A DNA stretch of 64,000 nt from Prevotella melaninogenica (GCF_018127925.1 NZ_CP072348.1:255501-319500); one strand, 5' to 3'. Numbered from the stretch's first letter, positions 54,161 to 62,813 are shown. Numbers and translations are program-made. Notes: generated by a model from the sequence alone, not told the origin.

Positions 54161-54424
54161 TGACTCCTTTGGGATTCAAACCCAAGATCTTCAGAACATT
54201 TTTCTGACCTCATTCGGCTAAATGTCATCAAAGAACCGTCACTTTTCGTGACTCCTTTGGTATTCAAACCCAAGCCCTTCAGAACATTTTTCTGACCTCA
54301 TTCGGCTAAATGTCATCAAAGAACCGTCACTTTTCGTGACTCCTTTGGTATTCAAACCCAAGCCCTTCAGAACATTTTTCTGACCTCATTTGGCTAAATG
54401 TCATCAGATAATCGTCACTTTTTA
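54161..54424 (-). repeat. Three tandem 88-bp decayed copies of tRNA-Arg
   Basis: Units begin at 54161, 54249 and 54337, an exact 88-bp period. Each keeps the 3' acceptor strand and T-arm of the neighbouring tRNA (TGACTCC, ggtattcaaaccc) and the anticodon stem TCAGA/TCTGA. The anticodon loop is altered (aaaatgt, no U33) and the D-arm is broken. A shorter fourth fragment (tgactttattagag) lies before the intact tRNA. They look like tandem duplications of a tRNA fragment. Confidence 0.75.
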
Positions 54425-54457
54425 GTGACTTTATTAGAGAGGTTTGCCACTTTTTCG

Positions 54458-54531
54458 TGACTCCGTTGGGATTCAAACCCAAGACCTTCAGAACCGGAAT
54501 CTGACGCTCTATTCAGCTAAGCTACGGAGCC
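54458..54531 (-). tRNA. tRNA-Arg (anticodon CCG)
   Basis: A 74-nt cloverleaf on the minus strand. The acceptor GGCTCCG pairs with CGGAGTC (one G-U); D-arm GCTT/GAGC; anticodon stem TCAGA/TCTGA around loop TTCCGGT with CCG at 34-36; T-arm TTGGG-TTTGAAT-CCCAA; discriminator A. CCA is not encoded. Confidence 0.95.
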
Positions 54532-54757
54532 TAATGATTGTGCAAAGATACAGTAAAGTTTGCATAATTCCAAATGAACAGTAAACATTCTTGTTAAAGT
54601 TTATGATATAGAAGTGATGTTCTCAGAGCTTAGTAATATTCTTTATAACGAGTGGGAATATCAGATGTAAGCTATCATAAAGTTGTAATTTGTAGAGAAA
54701 ATATGTTATTTTGTAAGATTAAAGTGGTGTTTGTTTCTCAGTTTGATAATAAATATA

Positions 54758-54765
54758 TACCTTTG
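54758..54765 (+). promoter_or_regulatory. -7 box of asnA
   Basis: TACCTTTG, 43 bp before the ATG at 54809. Confidence 0.65.
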
Positions 54766-54808
54766 TGTGTAATTGCAACTGATAAACTATAAAAAGAAAG
54801 GAACAATA

Positions 54809-55846
54809 ATGAGCCAACTGATAAAGCCAGAAGGATATAAAGCAGTACTTGGCAAGCGCCAGACCGAGCAGGGAATCAAACTGATAAAGGAGTTCTTCCA
54901 GCAGAATTTAGCTACTGAACTGAGACTAAGTCGTGTTACGGCACCGTTGTTCGTGTTGAAGGGATTAGGTATCAATGATGACTTGAATGGTGTTGAGCGC
55001 CCTGTTTCCTTTCCGATTAAGGACTTGGAGGAAGCTGAGGCTGAGGTAGTACACTCTCTGGCAAAGTGGAAACGATTGACGTTGGCTGATTATGACATTC
55101 AACCAGGCTATGGTATCTATACAGATATGAATGCTATTCGAGCCGATGAGGAGTTAGATAATCTTCATTCACTTTATGTTGACCAGTGGGATTGGGAGGT
55201 GGTTATCACCGAAGGCGATAGAACACGTAGTTTTTTAGAGAATGTCGTTCGTCGTATTTATGCTGCTATTCTTCGTACAGAGTTCCTTGCTTGTGAGACC
55301 TATCCTCAGTTGGAACCTTTCCTTCCACAGACGATTCATTTTATTCATGCACAAGATTTGTTGGATATGTATCCTACACTGACAGCCAAGGAGCGTGAAG
55401 ATGAGGTTTGCAAGAAGTATGGTGCTGTATTTATTGAGGGTATCGGTTGCAGATTAAGTAATGGCGAGAAGCATGATGGTCGTGCTGCCGATTACGATGA
55501 TTGGTCAACTGTTGCAGAAGATGGTAAGACTGGCTTGAATGGTGATATCCTCATTTGGTATCCTATCTTAGGTCGTAGCATTGAACTTTCGTCTATGGGT
55601 GTTCGTGTGGATAAGACAGCCTTACTCCGTCAGTTGACGATAGAGAAGCAAGAAGAACGTGAGCAACTCTTCTTTCATCAACAGTTACTCTCTGATAAGC
55701 TGCCGTTATGTATTGGTGGTGGTATCGGACAGAGCCGTCTTTGTATGATAATGTTGCACAAGGCGCATATTGGTGAGATACAAGCAAGTATCTGGTCAGC
55801 AGAAATGAGAAGAGAGTGCGAAGAGGCTGGAATGCCGTTGATCTAA
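54809..55846 (+). CDS. asnA: Aspartate-ammonia ligase (AsnA)
   Basis: About 345 residues from the ATG at 54809 (MSQLIKPEGYKAVL), preceded by AAAGGAAC. It makes asparagine from aspartate, ammonia and ATP; the fold is that of class II aminoacyl-tRNA synthetases. Family marks: LRLSRVTAPLFVLKG near 37-51, DQWDWE near 116-121, a long central region with EGIGCRLSNGEKHDGRA, and the C-terminal GGGIGQSRLCM motif 3. Full length. It is a single gene with its own promoter and a strong terminator about 140 bp after the stop. Confidence 0.95.
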   Translation: MSQLIKPEGYKAVLGKRQTEQGIKLIKEFFQQNLATELRLSRVTAPLFVLKGLGINDDLNGVERPVSFPIKDLEEAEAEVVHSLAKWKRLTLADYDIQPGYGIYTDMNAIRADEELDNLHSLYVDQWDWEVVITEGDRTRSFLENVVRRIYAAILRTEFLACETYPQLEPFLPQTIHFIHAQDLLDMYPTLTAKEREDEVCKKYGAVFIEGIGCRLSNGEKHDGRAADYDDWSTVAEDGKTGLNGDILIWYPILGRSIELSSMGVRVDKTALLRQLTIEKQEEREQLFFHQQLLSDKLPLCIGGGIGQSRLCMIMLHKAHIGEIQASIWSAEMRRECEEAGMPLI

Positions 55847-55985
55847 CGCCTCACCTCCTCGACTCCTCTCCTGAATCAGTGGTCACTGAACGAAGGGTAG
55901 TAATGGGAGAATTATCTGTTTTGTAGGAAAAGAAGATCAAACCAACAATGGGCGTTATAAGCGACTAATCATATTGATAAAGCAA

Positions 55986-56030
55986 AAAGAGCCATATCAA
56001 ACTCTAAAAACGAGTTTGGTATGGCTCTTT
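55986..56030. terminator. Terminator downstream of asnA
   Basis: AAAGAGCCATATCAAACTC and GAGTTTGGTATGGCTCTTT form a stem of 18-19 positions with a G-U pair and loop taaaaac. Confidence 0.85.
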
Positions 56031-56079
56031 GGGTATCATAATGCAACGCTCAATCCATATCTAGCCTATGTGTTGGTGC

Positions 56080-56126
56080 TCAGCACGTGTGGTGCTCATG
56101 GTCAACACCAATGGTGCGGATGGCAT
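56080..56126. repeat. 22-bp palindromic repeat cluster (copy 3)
   Basis: tgttggtgct, cagcacgtgtggtgct and catggtcaacaccaatggtgc: GCAC/GTGC half-sites with the spacing of the clusters at 13180 and 34341. Confidence 0.6.
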
Positions 56127-56295
56127 ATTAAGTTCTAATATCTTATTGGATAGGCTCTATTTATTATCATATTCCGTATGGAAGGAGGTATGTTTAAGTC
56201 CTATCGAGCAGTAATCATTAATAAAGAGAGAATCTCTTATTCTGTTAGGACTCCCTTTTCCATTACTTCCCTTAGGTCAATGACCGTTGGTTTAG

Positions 56296-56340
56296 GAGAG
56301 GGGTAGGGGGGATTCCCCTCCTTTGGAGGGGTTAGGGGAG
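56296..56340. repeat. GC-rich REP-like palindrome
   Basis: CCCCTCC-ttt-GGAGGGG with gttaggggagg on its right and a second G-rich run on its left (ggagaggggtagggggga). It lies a few bases after the aguB stop and may terminate that gene. Confidence 0.65.
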
Positions 56341-56344
56341 GTTT

Positions 56345-57229
56345 TTAGTCGATAAACCTTTTAGTTATTTCCCCATACTCATCAATTCTTCTGTCACGTA
56401 GGAAAGGCCACCAACGGCGTACATTCTCGCTATGGTCGAGGTTGATGCTGAGAATAACACTATCCTCATCGTTGTCACAAGCGCGATAGAGTAGTTCTCC
56501 CTGTGGTCCAGCAACAAAACTGCTTCCCCAGAACTGTATGCCTTGAGTTTGCTCACTTGGGTCAGGTTCGTGACCGACACGGTTTACAGCGATTACTGGT
56601 AAACTGTTGGCAACGGCATGACCTCGCATGACTGTTGTCCATGCCTCACGCTGACGCTGTTTTTCCTCGTCAGTATCACTACTTTCATAGCCAATAGCTG
56701 TAGGGTAGATAAGCATATCTGCACCTTGCAATGCCATAAGGCGGGCTGCTTCAGGATACCACTGATCCCAGCAAACAAGTACACCAAGACGTCCTACGCT
56801 TGTGTCAATTGGGTGGAATCCGAGATCGCCTGGTGTGAAGTAGAACTTCTCATAGTAAGCTGGATCATCTGGAATATGCATCTTACGATATTTACCAGCA
56901 ATACTACCATCCTTCTCTATCACTACGGCAGTGTTATGATAAAGTCCTGGTGCACGTTTCTCAAAAAGTGATGTCACAATGACAATACCCAGTTCGCGTG
57001 CCAACTCACCATAAAAGCCAGTAGAGGGACCCGGTATCGTCTCAGCCAAGTCAAACTTGTTTACGTCCTCTGTCTGACAGAAGTAAAGTGAATTGTGCAG
57101 TTCTTGGAGGATAACAAGTTCCGCACCACGTTGTGCTAAGTTTGTAATCCCCTCAGCCAATCGCTCTATATTGTTTTTGATGTCCTCAACATTATGTTGT
57201 TGTAGGAAGCCTATCTTAAGTTCTCTCAT
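56345..57229 (-). CDS. aguB: N-carbamoylputrescine amidase (AguB)
   Basis: About 294 residues from the ATG at 57229 (MRELKIGFLQQHN); the frame is open further up but homologues begin here. Nitrilase-superfamily enzyme releasing putrescine, CO2 and ammonia from N-carbamoylputrescine. The Glu-Lys-Cys triad is seen in LVILQELHNS, YRKMHIPDD and VLVCWDQWYPEAARL. Its partner agmatine deiminase is immediately upstream (87 bp), so the pair makes putrescine from agmatine. Confidence 0.93.
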   Translation of the reverse strand: MRELKIGFLQQHNVEDIKNNIERLAEGITNLAQRGAELVILQELHNSLYFCQTEDVNKFDLAETIPGPSTGFYGELARELGIVIVTSLFEKRAPGLYHNTAVVIEKDGSIAGKYRKMHIPDDPAYYEKFYFTPGDLGFHPIDTSVGRLGVLVCWDQWYPEAARLMALQGADMLIYPTAIGYESSDTDEEKQRQREAWTTVMRGHAVANSLPVIAVNRVGHEPDPSEQTQGIQFWGSSFVAGPQGELLYRACDNDEDSVILSINLDHSENVRRWWPFLRDRRIDEYGEITKRFID

Positions 57230-57316
57230 AATAAAGGTGTTAGCCCTGTTTATGTTTATTGTTCTGTGTTCTTTTATTACTATTCCATCTTTTATCAACT
57301 CAAAAGATGGGTGGTT

Positions 57317-58384
57317 TTATCTGTTTAATGGTAGCTGCATCGTCAGACAGTGTATAGAACCATGCTGTCTGATAATAGTGCGGCTGTCAATACCTATGAT
57401 TTCACGATCAGGGAAAGCCTCTTGAATTGTGTCCAAAGCTACTTTGTCCTTTTCGGGCTGGTTGTAGGTTGGGACAAGTACAGCTCCATTGATGATAAGG
57501 AAGTTTGCATGTGTTGCAGGCAAACGTTCGTCATCATCATAGATAGCATCAGGCATAGGGAGACGAAGTAGGCGGTAAGGCTCACCGTCCATTGTGCGGA
57601 GCTGTTTTAGCTGTTCCTCTAAGAGTCGGAAATCCTCATAATGCTCATCTTCCTTATCGTCACACCCTATATATAATAAGGTGTTATTAGGTGCGATACG
57701 TACGATAGTATCAATATGTCCGTCTGTATCATCGCCTGCTAACTGACCATAATCTAACCATATAACTCGCTCTACATTTGGGAAGAATAGGCGCAATTGT
57801 TTGTCTATATCCTCTTGTGTGAGAGGCTGATTACGATGTGGTGCTATCAGACAACTCGTTGTTGTAAAGAGTGTACGGTCTCCATCGCTCTCTATTGAAC
57901 CACCCTCCAATACAAAATCCTTGTGGTTTTCTAATACTCCTTGGAGGAGTCCTGCCTCGTGAAGCTGACGGTTGATTCTATTATCCTTTTCTGCTCCAAA
58001 CTTCTCACCCCATCCGTTGAAACAGCAGTCAAGTAGACGAAGGGACTGGGAACTATCCTTCGATGCTTTGTTTGCTATGAGCGAAATCGGTGCAACGTCT
58101 CGTGCCCAAGTGTCATTATTGTCACAAGTGAAGAGCGTTATACGTTTCATCTGTTCCTCTGTCAGCCTTTCTTTCAGTAAGGAACCTACCATTTCTGTAT
58201 CACGTGCTGTGATAAGCAATGCTTCGTATCGGGTAATAGCATCTGCCATCTGGAGATAAACCTCAGTAATCTCCTCAAGATAAGGACGCCAGTCTGTATC
58301 TTCGTGTGGCCATATCAGTATAACTCCGCTTTGTGGTTCCCACTCTGCAGGTAATCGAAAGCTATGATTTTCCTTTGTGTTCAT
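57317..58384 (-). CDS. aguA: Agmatine deiminase (AguA)
   Basis: A 355-residue guanidino-modifying enzyme turning agmatine into N-carbamoylputrescine and ammonia. Signs: PAEWEPQSGVILIWP at about 12-26, WARDVAPIS near 93-101, the LEGGSIESDG loop, DDTDGHIDT with the catalytic Asp/His, and Cys346 in HGSIHCLTMQ. The ATG at 58384 is only 4 bp from a TATCTTTG box, so the mRNA may be leaderless. It forms an operon with aguB. Confidence 0.95.
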   Translation of the reverse strand: MNTKENHSFRLPAEWEPQSGVILIWPHEDTDWRPYLEEITEVYLQMADAITRYEALLITARDTEMVGSLLKERLTEEQMKRITLFTCDNNDTWARDVAPISLIANKASKDSSQSLRLLDCCFNGWGEKFGAEKDNRINRQLHEAGLLQGVLENHKDFVLEGGSIESDGDRTLFTTTSCLIAPHRNQPLTQEDIDKQLRLFFPNVERVIWLDYGQLAGDDTDGHIDTIVRIAPNNTLLYIGCDDKEDEHYEDFRLLEEQLKQLRTMDGEPYRLLRLPMPDAIYDDDERLPATHANFLIINGAVLVPTYNQPEKDKVALDTIQEAFPDREIIGIDSRTIIRQHGSIHCLTMQLPLNR

Positions 58385-58388
58385 AGTG

Positions 58389-58396
58389 CAAAGATA
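58389..58396 (-). promoter_or_regulatory. -7 box of aguAB
   Basis: CAAAGATA on the plus strand reads TATCTTTG on the minus strand, ending 4 bp from the aguA ATG, consistent with a leaderless or nearly leaderless mRNA. Confidence 0.6.
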
Positions 58397-58602
58397 AGAA
58401 AAGAAAATGTGATACTTGTCTTTCTGGCTTCTTTTTTATTATAATATATTCGTTTAGAGGATGTTGATATAAAGGCACGCATGGGTTGATATATGTCAAA
58501 TAGCGGGATTGATACGTGTCAATCTTATTGACGCAGGTCAAAATTTAATGGAAAAACGATGTGAAAGTGTAGGTTTCCTTTGTTAGATTTTGGAAAGTGT
58601 AC

Positions 58603-58610
58603 TAACTTTG
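58603..58610 (+). promoter_or_regulatory. -7 box of a short transcription unit
   Basis: TAACTTTG fits TAnnTTTG. It starts a unit of about 330 bp with a structured leader, a 34-codon ORF and a terminator. Confidence 0.6.
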
Positions 58611-58734
58611 CAAGCACAAAACAACACAAACGGCACCTCAATAGGATAACAAAGAGGTAGCCACTGAAAGGGCTTCAATCTTAATAGGAGCATAGGTAAA
58701 AGATTGTATAACTCAATAGAGGAAAGGAAACGTT

Positions 58735-58839
58735 ATGAAAGAGAAAGTAAAGAATATGAGTGTTATGCGTAAGATGTTTCATTATATGACAAATGTCATC
58801 CGTGAATACAATATAGGTCGTGTAAACTGTTTGGCATAA
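58735..58839 (+). CDS. Small peptide gene (34 aa)
   Basis: A 34-codon ORF starting MKEKVKNMSVMRKMFHY and ending GRVNCLA, preceded by a strong ribosome-binding site (gaggaaaggaaacgtt). The leader of about 118 nt after the -7 box can form two hairpins (GGC-CCTC/GAGG-GCC at about 58631-58661, and CAATCTT/AAGATTG further on). The peptide is basic with many Met/Phe/Tyr. No family is known to me. The compact promoter-leader-ORF-terminator layout suggests a real small gene or an sRNA. Confidence 0.5.
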   Translation: MKEKVKNMSVMRKMFHYMTNVIREYNIGRVNCLA

Positions 58840-58910
58840 ATCAGAAACAGACTTATTCTTGCGCGATTCGCATGTAGTTAAGAAAGAATAATTGAGAGAA
58901 TATAAAAAAG

Positions 58911-58944
58911 AATCGGGTTAGAGTCAATAGACTTTAATCCGATT
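58911..58944 (+). terminator. Terminator of the small-peptide unit
   Basis: AATCGGgTTAgAGT and ACTtTAAtCCGATT pair with two mismatches or wobbles, followed by attgttt. Between here and 59304 I see only AT-rich spacer. Confidence 0.65.
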
Positions 58945-59304
58945 ATTGTTTATGGAAGTTTCTCGGTTTATTTGACTTTGTTTATGAACTTAGGGAAGAA
59001 TGTATAAAGTTTTGTGATTGTTTTAACATGTTAAAGATTCCCTATTGTTTTTGCGGATAGATGAACTAATATAGGTTTACTCGCTTTTCTTGGTTTATTT
59101 GTAAATGTTATATTTGTTTAAAATGTAATGTTTTTGTTTGTGATAGAAAGAAAAGTTTTTCTTTAGCTTGTATATTTAATCTAAATTACTTAAATTTGTC
59201 CTCGGTTAAGTAATAGCTGAAAACAATAACCCGTTTGTGAAGAGGTGTCACTTAAGACTTCCCCACCATAGTAGCAACGTGGTTCAAATAATAAAACAAA
59301 AAAA

Positions 59305-59613
59305 ATGCCATGGGGAGTCGGCTCAAAAAAAGTTATGGAAGAGATGAATACTCCTAAGCCAAATAACAATTTGGCTCTTGCGATTTTCACAACTGTTTGT
59401 TGCTGTTTGCCAGCAGGTATCTATGCAATCATTCGTGCAATGAAGGTGAACGAGTTCTACATGATGAAGCAATACGATGAAGCTGTTTTAGCTGCTAATG
59501 ACGCTAAGAAGTGGAGTCTTATTGGTATTGTTGCAGGTGTGATTGGCACTATCCTTTACCTTGTTTGCTGTGGTGGTTTTGCTGCATTGAGCGCAATGAC
59601 AGGAGCTAACTAA
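59305..59613 (+). CDS. CD225/dispanin-family membrane protein
   Basis: Up to 102 residues; the real start may be the ATG at 59335 (MEEMNTPKP) since homologues begin with a short Pro/Asn-rich arm. Two membrane segments: NNLALAIFTTVCCCLPAGIYAII, with the cysteine cluster and following basic residue of the CD225 domain (PF04505), and LIGIVAGVIGTILYLVCCGGF; the loop between them is amphipathic (EFYMMKQYDEAVLAANDAKKW). Bacterial members are of unknown function. First of three small membrane-protein genes; the next starts 4 bp after its stop. Confidence 0.88.
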   Translation: MPWGVGSKKVMEEMNTPKPNNNLALAIFTTVCCCLPAGIYAIIRAMKVNEFYMMKQYDEAVLAANDAKKWSLIGIVAGVIGTILYLVCCGGFAALSAMTGAN

Positions 59614-59617
59614 GCCC

Positions 59618-59998
59618 TTGAAACGTACTATAAAGAATATAGGTTGGCTCTGTTTGGTAGCCTTTCTATTAATTCTATATTATTTCTATAACCCTGTTAC
59701 GACTTTATGGGCGTCTAAATGTCTCCTTAAGGGCGTAACAGGGTTTCAATGTCCTGGTTGTGGCATTCAACGTGCGTTGCATGCTTTATTGCAAGGGCGG
59801 TTTTCAGAAGCAATTCACTATAATTATTTTCTTCTATTTTCTGGACCATACATCTTATCATTTGGAGTACGCGCCTTACTTCCTAAAGGGAAGGCTAAGG
59901 ACAGTCTCACAAAGGTAATAGAAGATAAGCGGCTTATATGGTTGTATATAATTCTCTTTTTCATTTGGTTTATTGTGAGAAATATCCTAAAGATATAG
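59618..59998 (+). CDS. DUF2752 membrane protein
   Basis: A 126-residue protein starting at TTG (59618), 4 bp after the CD225 gene, so probably translationally coupled. The DUF2752 signature is FQCPGCGIQRALHALLQG at about 43-60, flanked by membrane helices (LCLVAFLLILYYFYNP; YFLLFSGPYILSFGV; LYIILFFIWFIV). The Cys pair in CPGCG may bind metal. Function unknown. Often found beside CD225 and TM2 genes in Bacteroidetes. Confidence 0.85.
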   Translation: MKRTIKNIGWLCLVAFLLILYYFYNPVTTLWASKCLLKGVTGFQCPGCGIQRALHALLQGRFSEAIHYNYFLLFSGPYILSFGVRALLPKGKAKDSLTKVIEDKRLIWLYIILFFIWFIVRNILKI

Positions 59999-60058
59999 TG
60001 GATATGGGTTTGGGGAACATGTAAAGTTATATAAATTATTAAACCTAAGGTAATCATT

Positions 60059-60400
60059 ATGGAATCAGATAAGGTGAATCATATATTGATGATGCTTTCA
60101 TCAAAAATCCCTGCAGGAAGTATTCCGAGTGTTCGTACAAGATTAGAGAACACTGATATTAGTGAGTCAGAGATATTAGCTCTCCACTCTCAGATGAAAG
60201 ATCCTTTGCTATCAATTCTTTTGTCAATATTTATCGGGACACTCGGTGTTGACCGTTTTTATATTGGTGATGTTGGTTTAGGTATTGGTAAGTTGTTGAC
60301 AGCTGGTGGTTGTGGTATCTGGTGGCTTATAGATATCTTCTTGATAGTAGATGCTACTAAGCAAAAGAACTTGGAACTGTTGTCATACTATCTTCGCTAA
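60059..60400 (+). CDS. TM2-domain protein
   Basis: A 113-residue protein with a soluble helical arm (about 1-45, IPSVRTRLENTDISESEI) and a TM2 domain: LLSILLSIFIGTLGVDRFYIGD, with the conserved GxDRFY turn, and GGCGIWWLIDIFLIVDATK, with the W-L-x-D-I motif. TM2 pairs of helices are found in many bacterial small membrane proteins of unknown role. It is the third gene of the CD225-DUF2752-TM2 set and is followed by a bidirectional terminator. Confidence 0.9.
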   Translation: MESDKVNHILMMLSSKIPAGSIPSVRTRLENTDISESEILALHSQMKDPLLSILLSIFIGTLGVDRFYIGDVGLGIGKLLTAGGCGIWWLIDIFLIVDATKQKNLELLSYYLR

Positions 60401-60431
60401 GAAAGATTAAACCTGCTGGGTTAAATAAGAT

Positions 60432-60474
60432 ATCCTTGTATAGTTATTTCTTGCTGGAATAACTATACAAGGAT
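60432..60474. terminator. Bidirectional terminator
   Basis: ATCCTTGTATAGTTATT and AATAACTATACAAGGAT are perfect 17-bp complements with a 9-nt loop, between the TM2 gene and the convergent cyclophilin gene. Confidence 0.85.
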
Positions 60475-60505
60475 GTTGTGCAATTTAATGTTTCATTATG
60501 TAGGC

Positions 60506-61252
60506 TTACAATAAGTCTACAGTTTCTATCTTAACATCTTCTGTTGGACGGTCGTTGCGGTCTGTATTGCAGTTTTGTATACGTTCAACGATATCAAGAC
60601 CTTCCTCCACCTCGCCGAAGACGGTGTACTGATTATCGAGGAAAGGAGTACCACCAACATTAGTATAAACTTCTATTTGTTCTTCTGTAAAGGTAGGCTT
60701 ACCTTGTTGCTTACAAATTGTTTTTGTTTGTTCTATCAGTTTGTCTTGTAGTTCTTGTAGTCCTACACGGTCACGATTACGTCTTAAATTCATTATCTCC
60801 TCGTGATGTTCTCTTGTAAGCTGATTGAATACCTGCTGCTCTTGTTGCATTGCCATCTGATGCTCCATTTGCTTCAGTTCTGCAGGCTTAAAGGTCTTTC
60901 CCCATACAATGTAAAACTGACTACCACTGCTTTCTCTCTCAGGGTTAACTTCATCACCAGTACGGGCTGCACTCAAGGCACCACGTTTGTGGAAGTATTG
61001 TGGATAAACAAACTCTGCAGGAATGGTATAGTCTGGTCCACCTGTACCTAACATCTTACCCTTCGGAGCATTCTTACTATCGGGTTCTCCACCTTGTATC
61101 ATAAAATCCTTTATTACTCGGTGGAAGAGTGTACCATTGAAATACCCTTCCTTTGCGAGTTTTAGAAAGTTATCACGATGTTTTGGGGTCTCGTCATAAA
61201 GGCGAATAATGATATCACCTTCTGTTGTTTTTATTTTAAGTCTTGTTGCCAT
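60506..61252 (-). CDS. Peptidyl-prolyl cis-trans isomerase, cyclophilin type
   Basis: A 248-residue cytosolic cyclophilin that speeds proline isomerisation in folding proteins. The core has FHRVIKDFMIQGGEPD at about 42-57, SGSQFYIVWGKT near 109-120 and the end VFGEVEEGLDIVERIQ. An unusual charged helical insert of about 70 residues (AELKQMEHQMAMQQEQQVFNQ...) splits the fold between strands; such inserts are seen in Bacteroidetes cyclophilins. There is no signal peptide. Confidence 0.92.
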   Translation of the reverse strand: MATRLKIKTTEGDIIIRLYDETPKHRDNFLKLAKEGYFNGTLFHRVIKDFMIQGGEPDSKNAPKGKMLGTGGPDYTIPAEFVYPQYFHKRGALSAARTGDEVNPERESSGSQFYIVWGKTFKPAELKQMEHQMAMQQEQQVFNQLTREHHEEIMNLRRNRDRVGLQELQDKLIEQTKTICKQQGKPTFTEEQIEVYTNVGGTPFLDNQYTVFGEVEEGLDIVERIQNCNTDRNDRPTEDVKIETVDLL

Positions 61253-61339
61253 AGCACAATTTATGAATGTTTCTTAATAAAGATATTTGTTGTGAATTTA
61301 TTAGCAATTACTTGTCAATTATAAACCTGTCCACTTCCC

Positions 61340-62149
61340 TCACAGTCCTCTTGCCTTATAGATTCTTTCTTTGGCATCGTTAATCTCCTGGAACTTCTTT
61401 TCAGCAGCCTTTCGGATATCGTCTCCAAGCGTAGAAACACGATCAGGATGATGTTTTAAAGCCATCTTGCGGTAAGCAGCCTTGACTTCATCATCAGTTG
61501 CTGATGGAGATATGCCTAACACCTTATAAGCATCTTCAATGTTGCTACTTGCTTTTGCTCCACTTTCTAAGTTGAGCATGGACTCAACGTCTTGCGCAGA
61601 AAGTCCAAGATATAAGGCAATCTCTTTTAGTGCAACAACTTCTTCTGGACTTACTATGCTATCTGCTTTTGCTATGATGACAAGGTAATTTAGTAATTGT
61701 AGTCGTTGACTATCACTCGTATGAAAACGTATCTCTGTGCAGCTCTTACGGATTGTTTCTTTAAATTGGTAAGGTCCTTGTTGCTTCTGTAAGTCAAATA
61801 ACTTTAGCAGAATTGATTCTCCTTGGCTTACAGCCTGTTCACCGAAGTTATGACGAAGGAATTGGCGTACATATTCCATCTCAGAGTGCATTATCTTTCC
61901 ATCGGCTTTTATAATGTAGGAGGAAAGGACAAGCATAGAGAATAAAAAGGAGTTGCGGTCTTCTTCAAACGGACGCGTGCCTCCAAAATGACTTTGCTCG
62001 CCATATCCGCTCTGTCTATTACCATCTCTATTATCGCCTGCAAATGCTTCGTCAAGCATTGTTCCTATACAATAGCCAACTAAACCACCCAGCATACTTC
62101 CGCTAAGTATCCAGCCTAATGCGCCACCAATCCATTTTCCTATTGCCAT
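61340..62149 (-). CDS. DjlA-like co-chaperone (TerB + DnaJ domains)
   Basis: A 269-residue protein. It begins with a glycine-rich hydrophobic segment (GGALGWILSGSMLGGLVGYCIG) that can lie in the membrane, continues with a TerB/DjlA-type helical domain (about 68-190, ADGKIMHSEMEYVRQFL, ADSIVSPEEV), and ends with a J-domain holding the HPD motif in LKHHPDRV near 230-237. It should stimulate DnaK. Same layout as E. coli DjlA. It lies 87 bp upstream of the cyclophilin gene on the same strand, so the two may form a folding unit. Confidence 0.9.
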   Translation of the reverse strand: MAIGKWIGGALGWILSGSMLGGLVGYCIGTMLDEAFAGDNRDGNRQSGYGEQSHFGGTRPFEEDRNSFLFSMLVLSSYIIKADGKIMHSEMEYVRQFLRHNFGEQAVSQGESILLKLFDLQKQQGPYQFKETIRKSCTEIRFHTSDSQRLQLLNYLVIIAKADSIVSPEEVVALKEIALYLGLSAQDVESMLNLESGAKASSNIEDAYKVLGISPSATDDEVKAAYRKMALKHHPDRVSTLGDDIRKAAEKKFQEINDAKERIYKARGL

Positions 62150-62287
62150 ATCATCTTCTATTTATATGAAATAACACCTGTTTTTAGTTTCATACTGACC
62201 TATAGACAAAGATAGTGCCAAAGTATGTTGGCTTATTGATTGTAAAGATTAATTAGAAGGCTATATGAGGATTATACAACTGTATTA

Positions 62288-62737
62288 TTAAATGTTTTGA
62301 TAGTCTGGAATTGTCTCAAGGAAAGCGTATGTTTGATTCTCATAATCCATTTTACAGATATAAGTATCTAAGCCATTTGATACAATCAGATAATCAACAT
62401 GGAGTAGGAGGTTGTAAACAGATATCTGTTCAAATACTTTCTGTGTTAATGGTATGGTTGGTGCTTTGTATTCAATAATCATTCTCGGACGAAGCTGATT
62501 ATCGTAAAGCACACTATCAGCACGGACTTTCTTCTCGCCAACTTGTAGTGGAACCTCGTTAGCAAGTAGGGTAACAGGGTAGCTCTTGTGTTCGATGAGG
62601 TAATGAATAAAGTGCTGGCGCACCCATTCCTCTGGAGTGAGTGCTATATACTTCCTGCGGAGTACATCAAAAATCTGCTTTCGTCCGTTTACCTCTCTTA
62701 CTCTAATCTGATAAGGAGGGAGGTTAAGCTGCATCAT
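62288..62737 (-). CDS. HSDR_N-type nuclease-domain protein
   Basis: A 149-residue protein with the N-terminal domain of type I restriction enzyme R subunits (PF13588) but nothing else. The PD-(D/E)xK core is visible: KVRADSVLYD (Asp near 91) and MIIEYKAPT (Glu and Lys near 108-110). No helicase or methylase genes are near, so it is not an active restriction system on its own. In Bacteroidetes a stand-alone copy beside holA is common. DNA cleavage is possible but not shown. Confidence 0.85.
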   Translation of the reverse strand: MMQLNLPPYQIRVREVNGRKQIFDVLRRKYIALTPEEWVRQHFIHYLIEHKSYPVTLLANEVPLQVGEKKVRADSVLYDNQLRPRMIIEYKAPTIPLTQKVFEQISVYNLLLHVDYLIVSNGLDTYICKMDYENQTYAFLETIPDYQNI

Positions 62738-62813
62738 ATCTAAATATCTTATATATAATAAGGTGTAAGGTGTATAGTGAAAGTCAAATGAAAATTTTGT
62801 TTTCTATCTCTTT

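Noticed and set aside
54161-54424. Three functional tRNA genes
   Set aside because: The D-arm is disrupted and the anticodon loop lacks the conserved U33; only the T-arm and anticodon stem remain.
62288-62737. Type I restriction-modification system
   Set aside because: Only the HSDR_N nuclease-type domain is present; there is no helicase part, HsdM or HsdS nearby.
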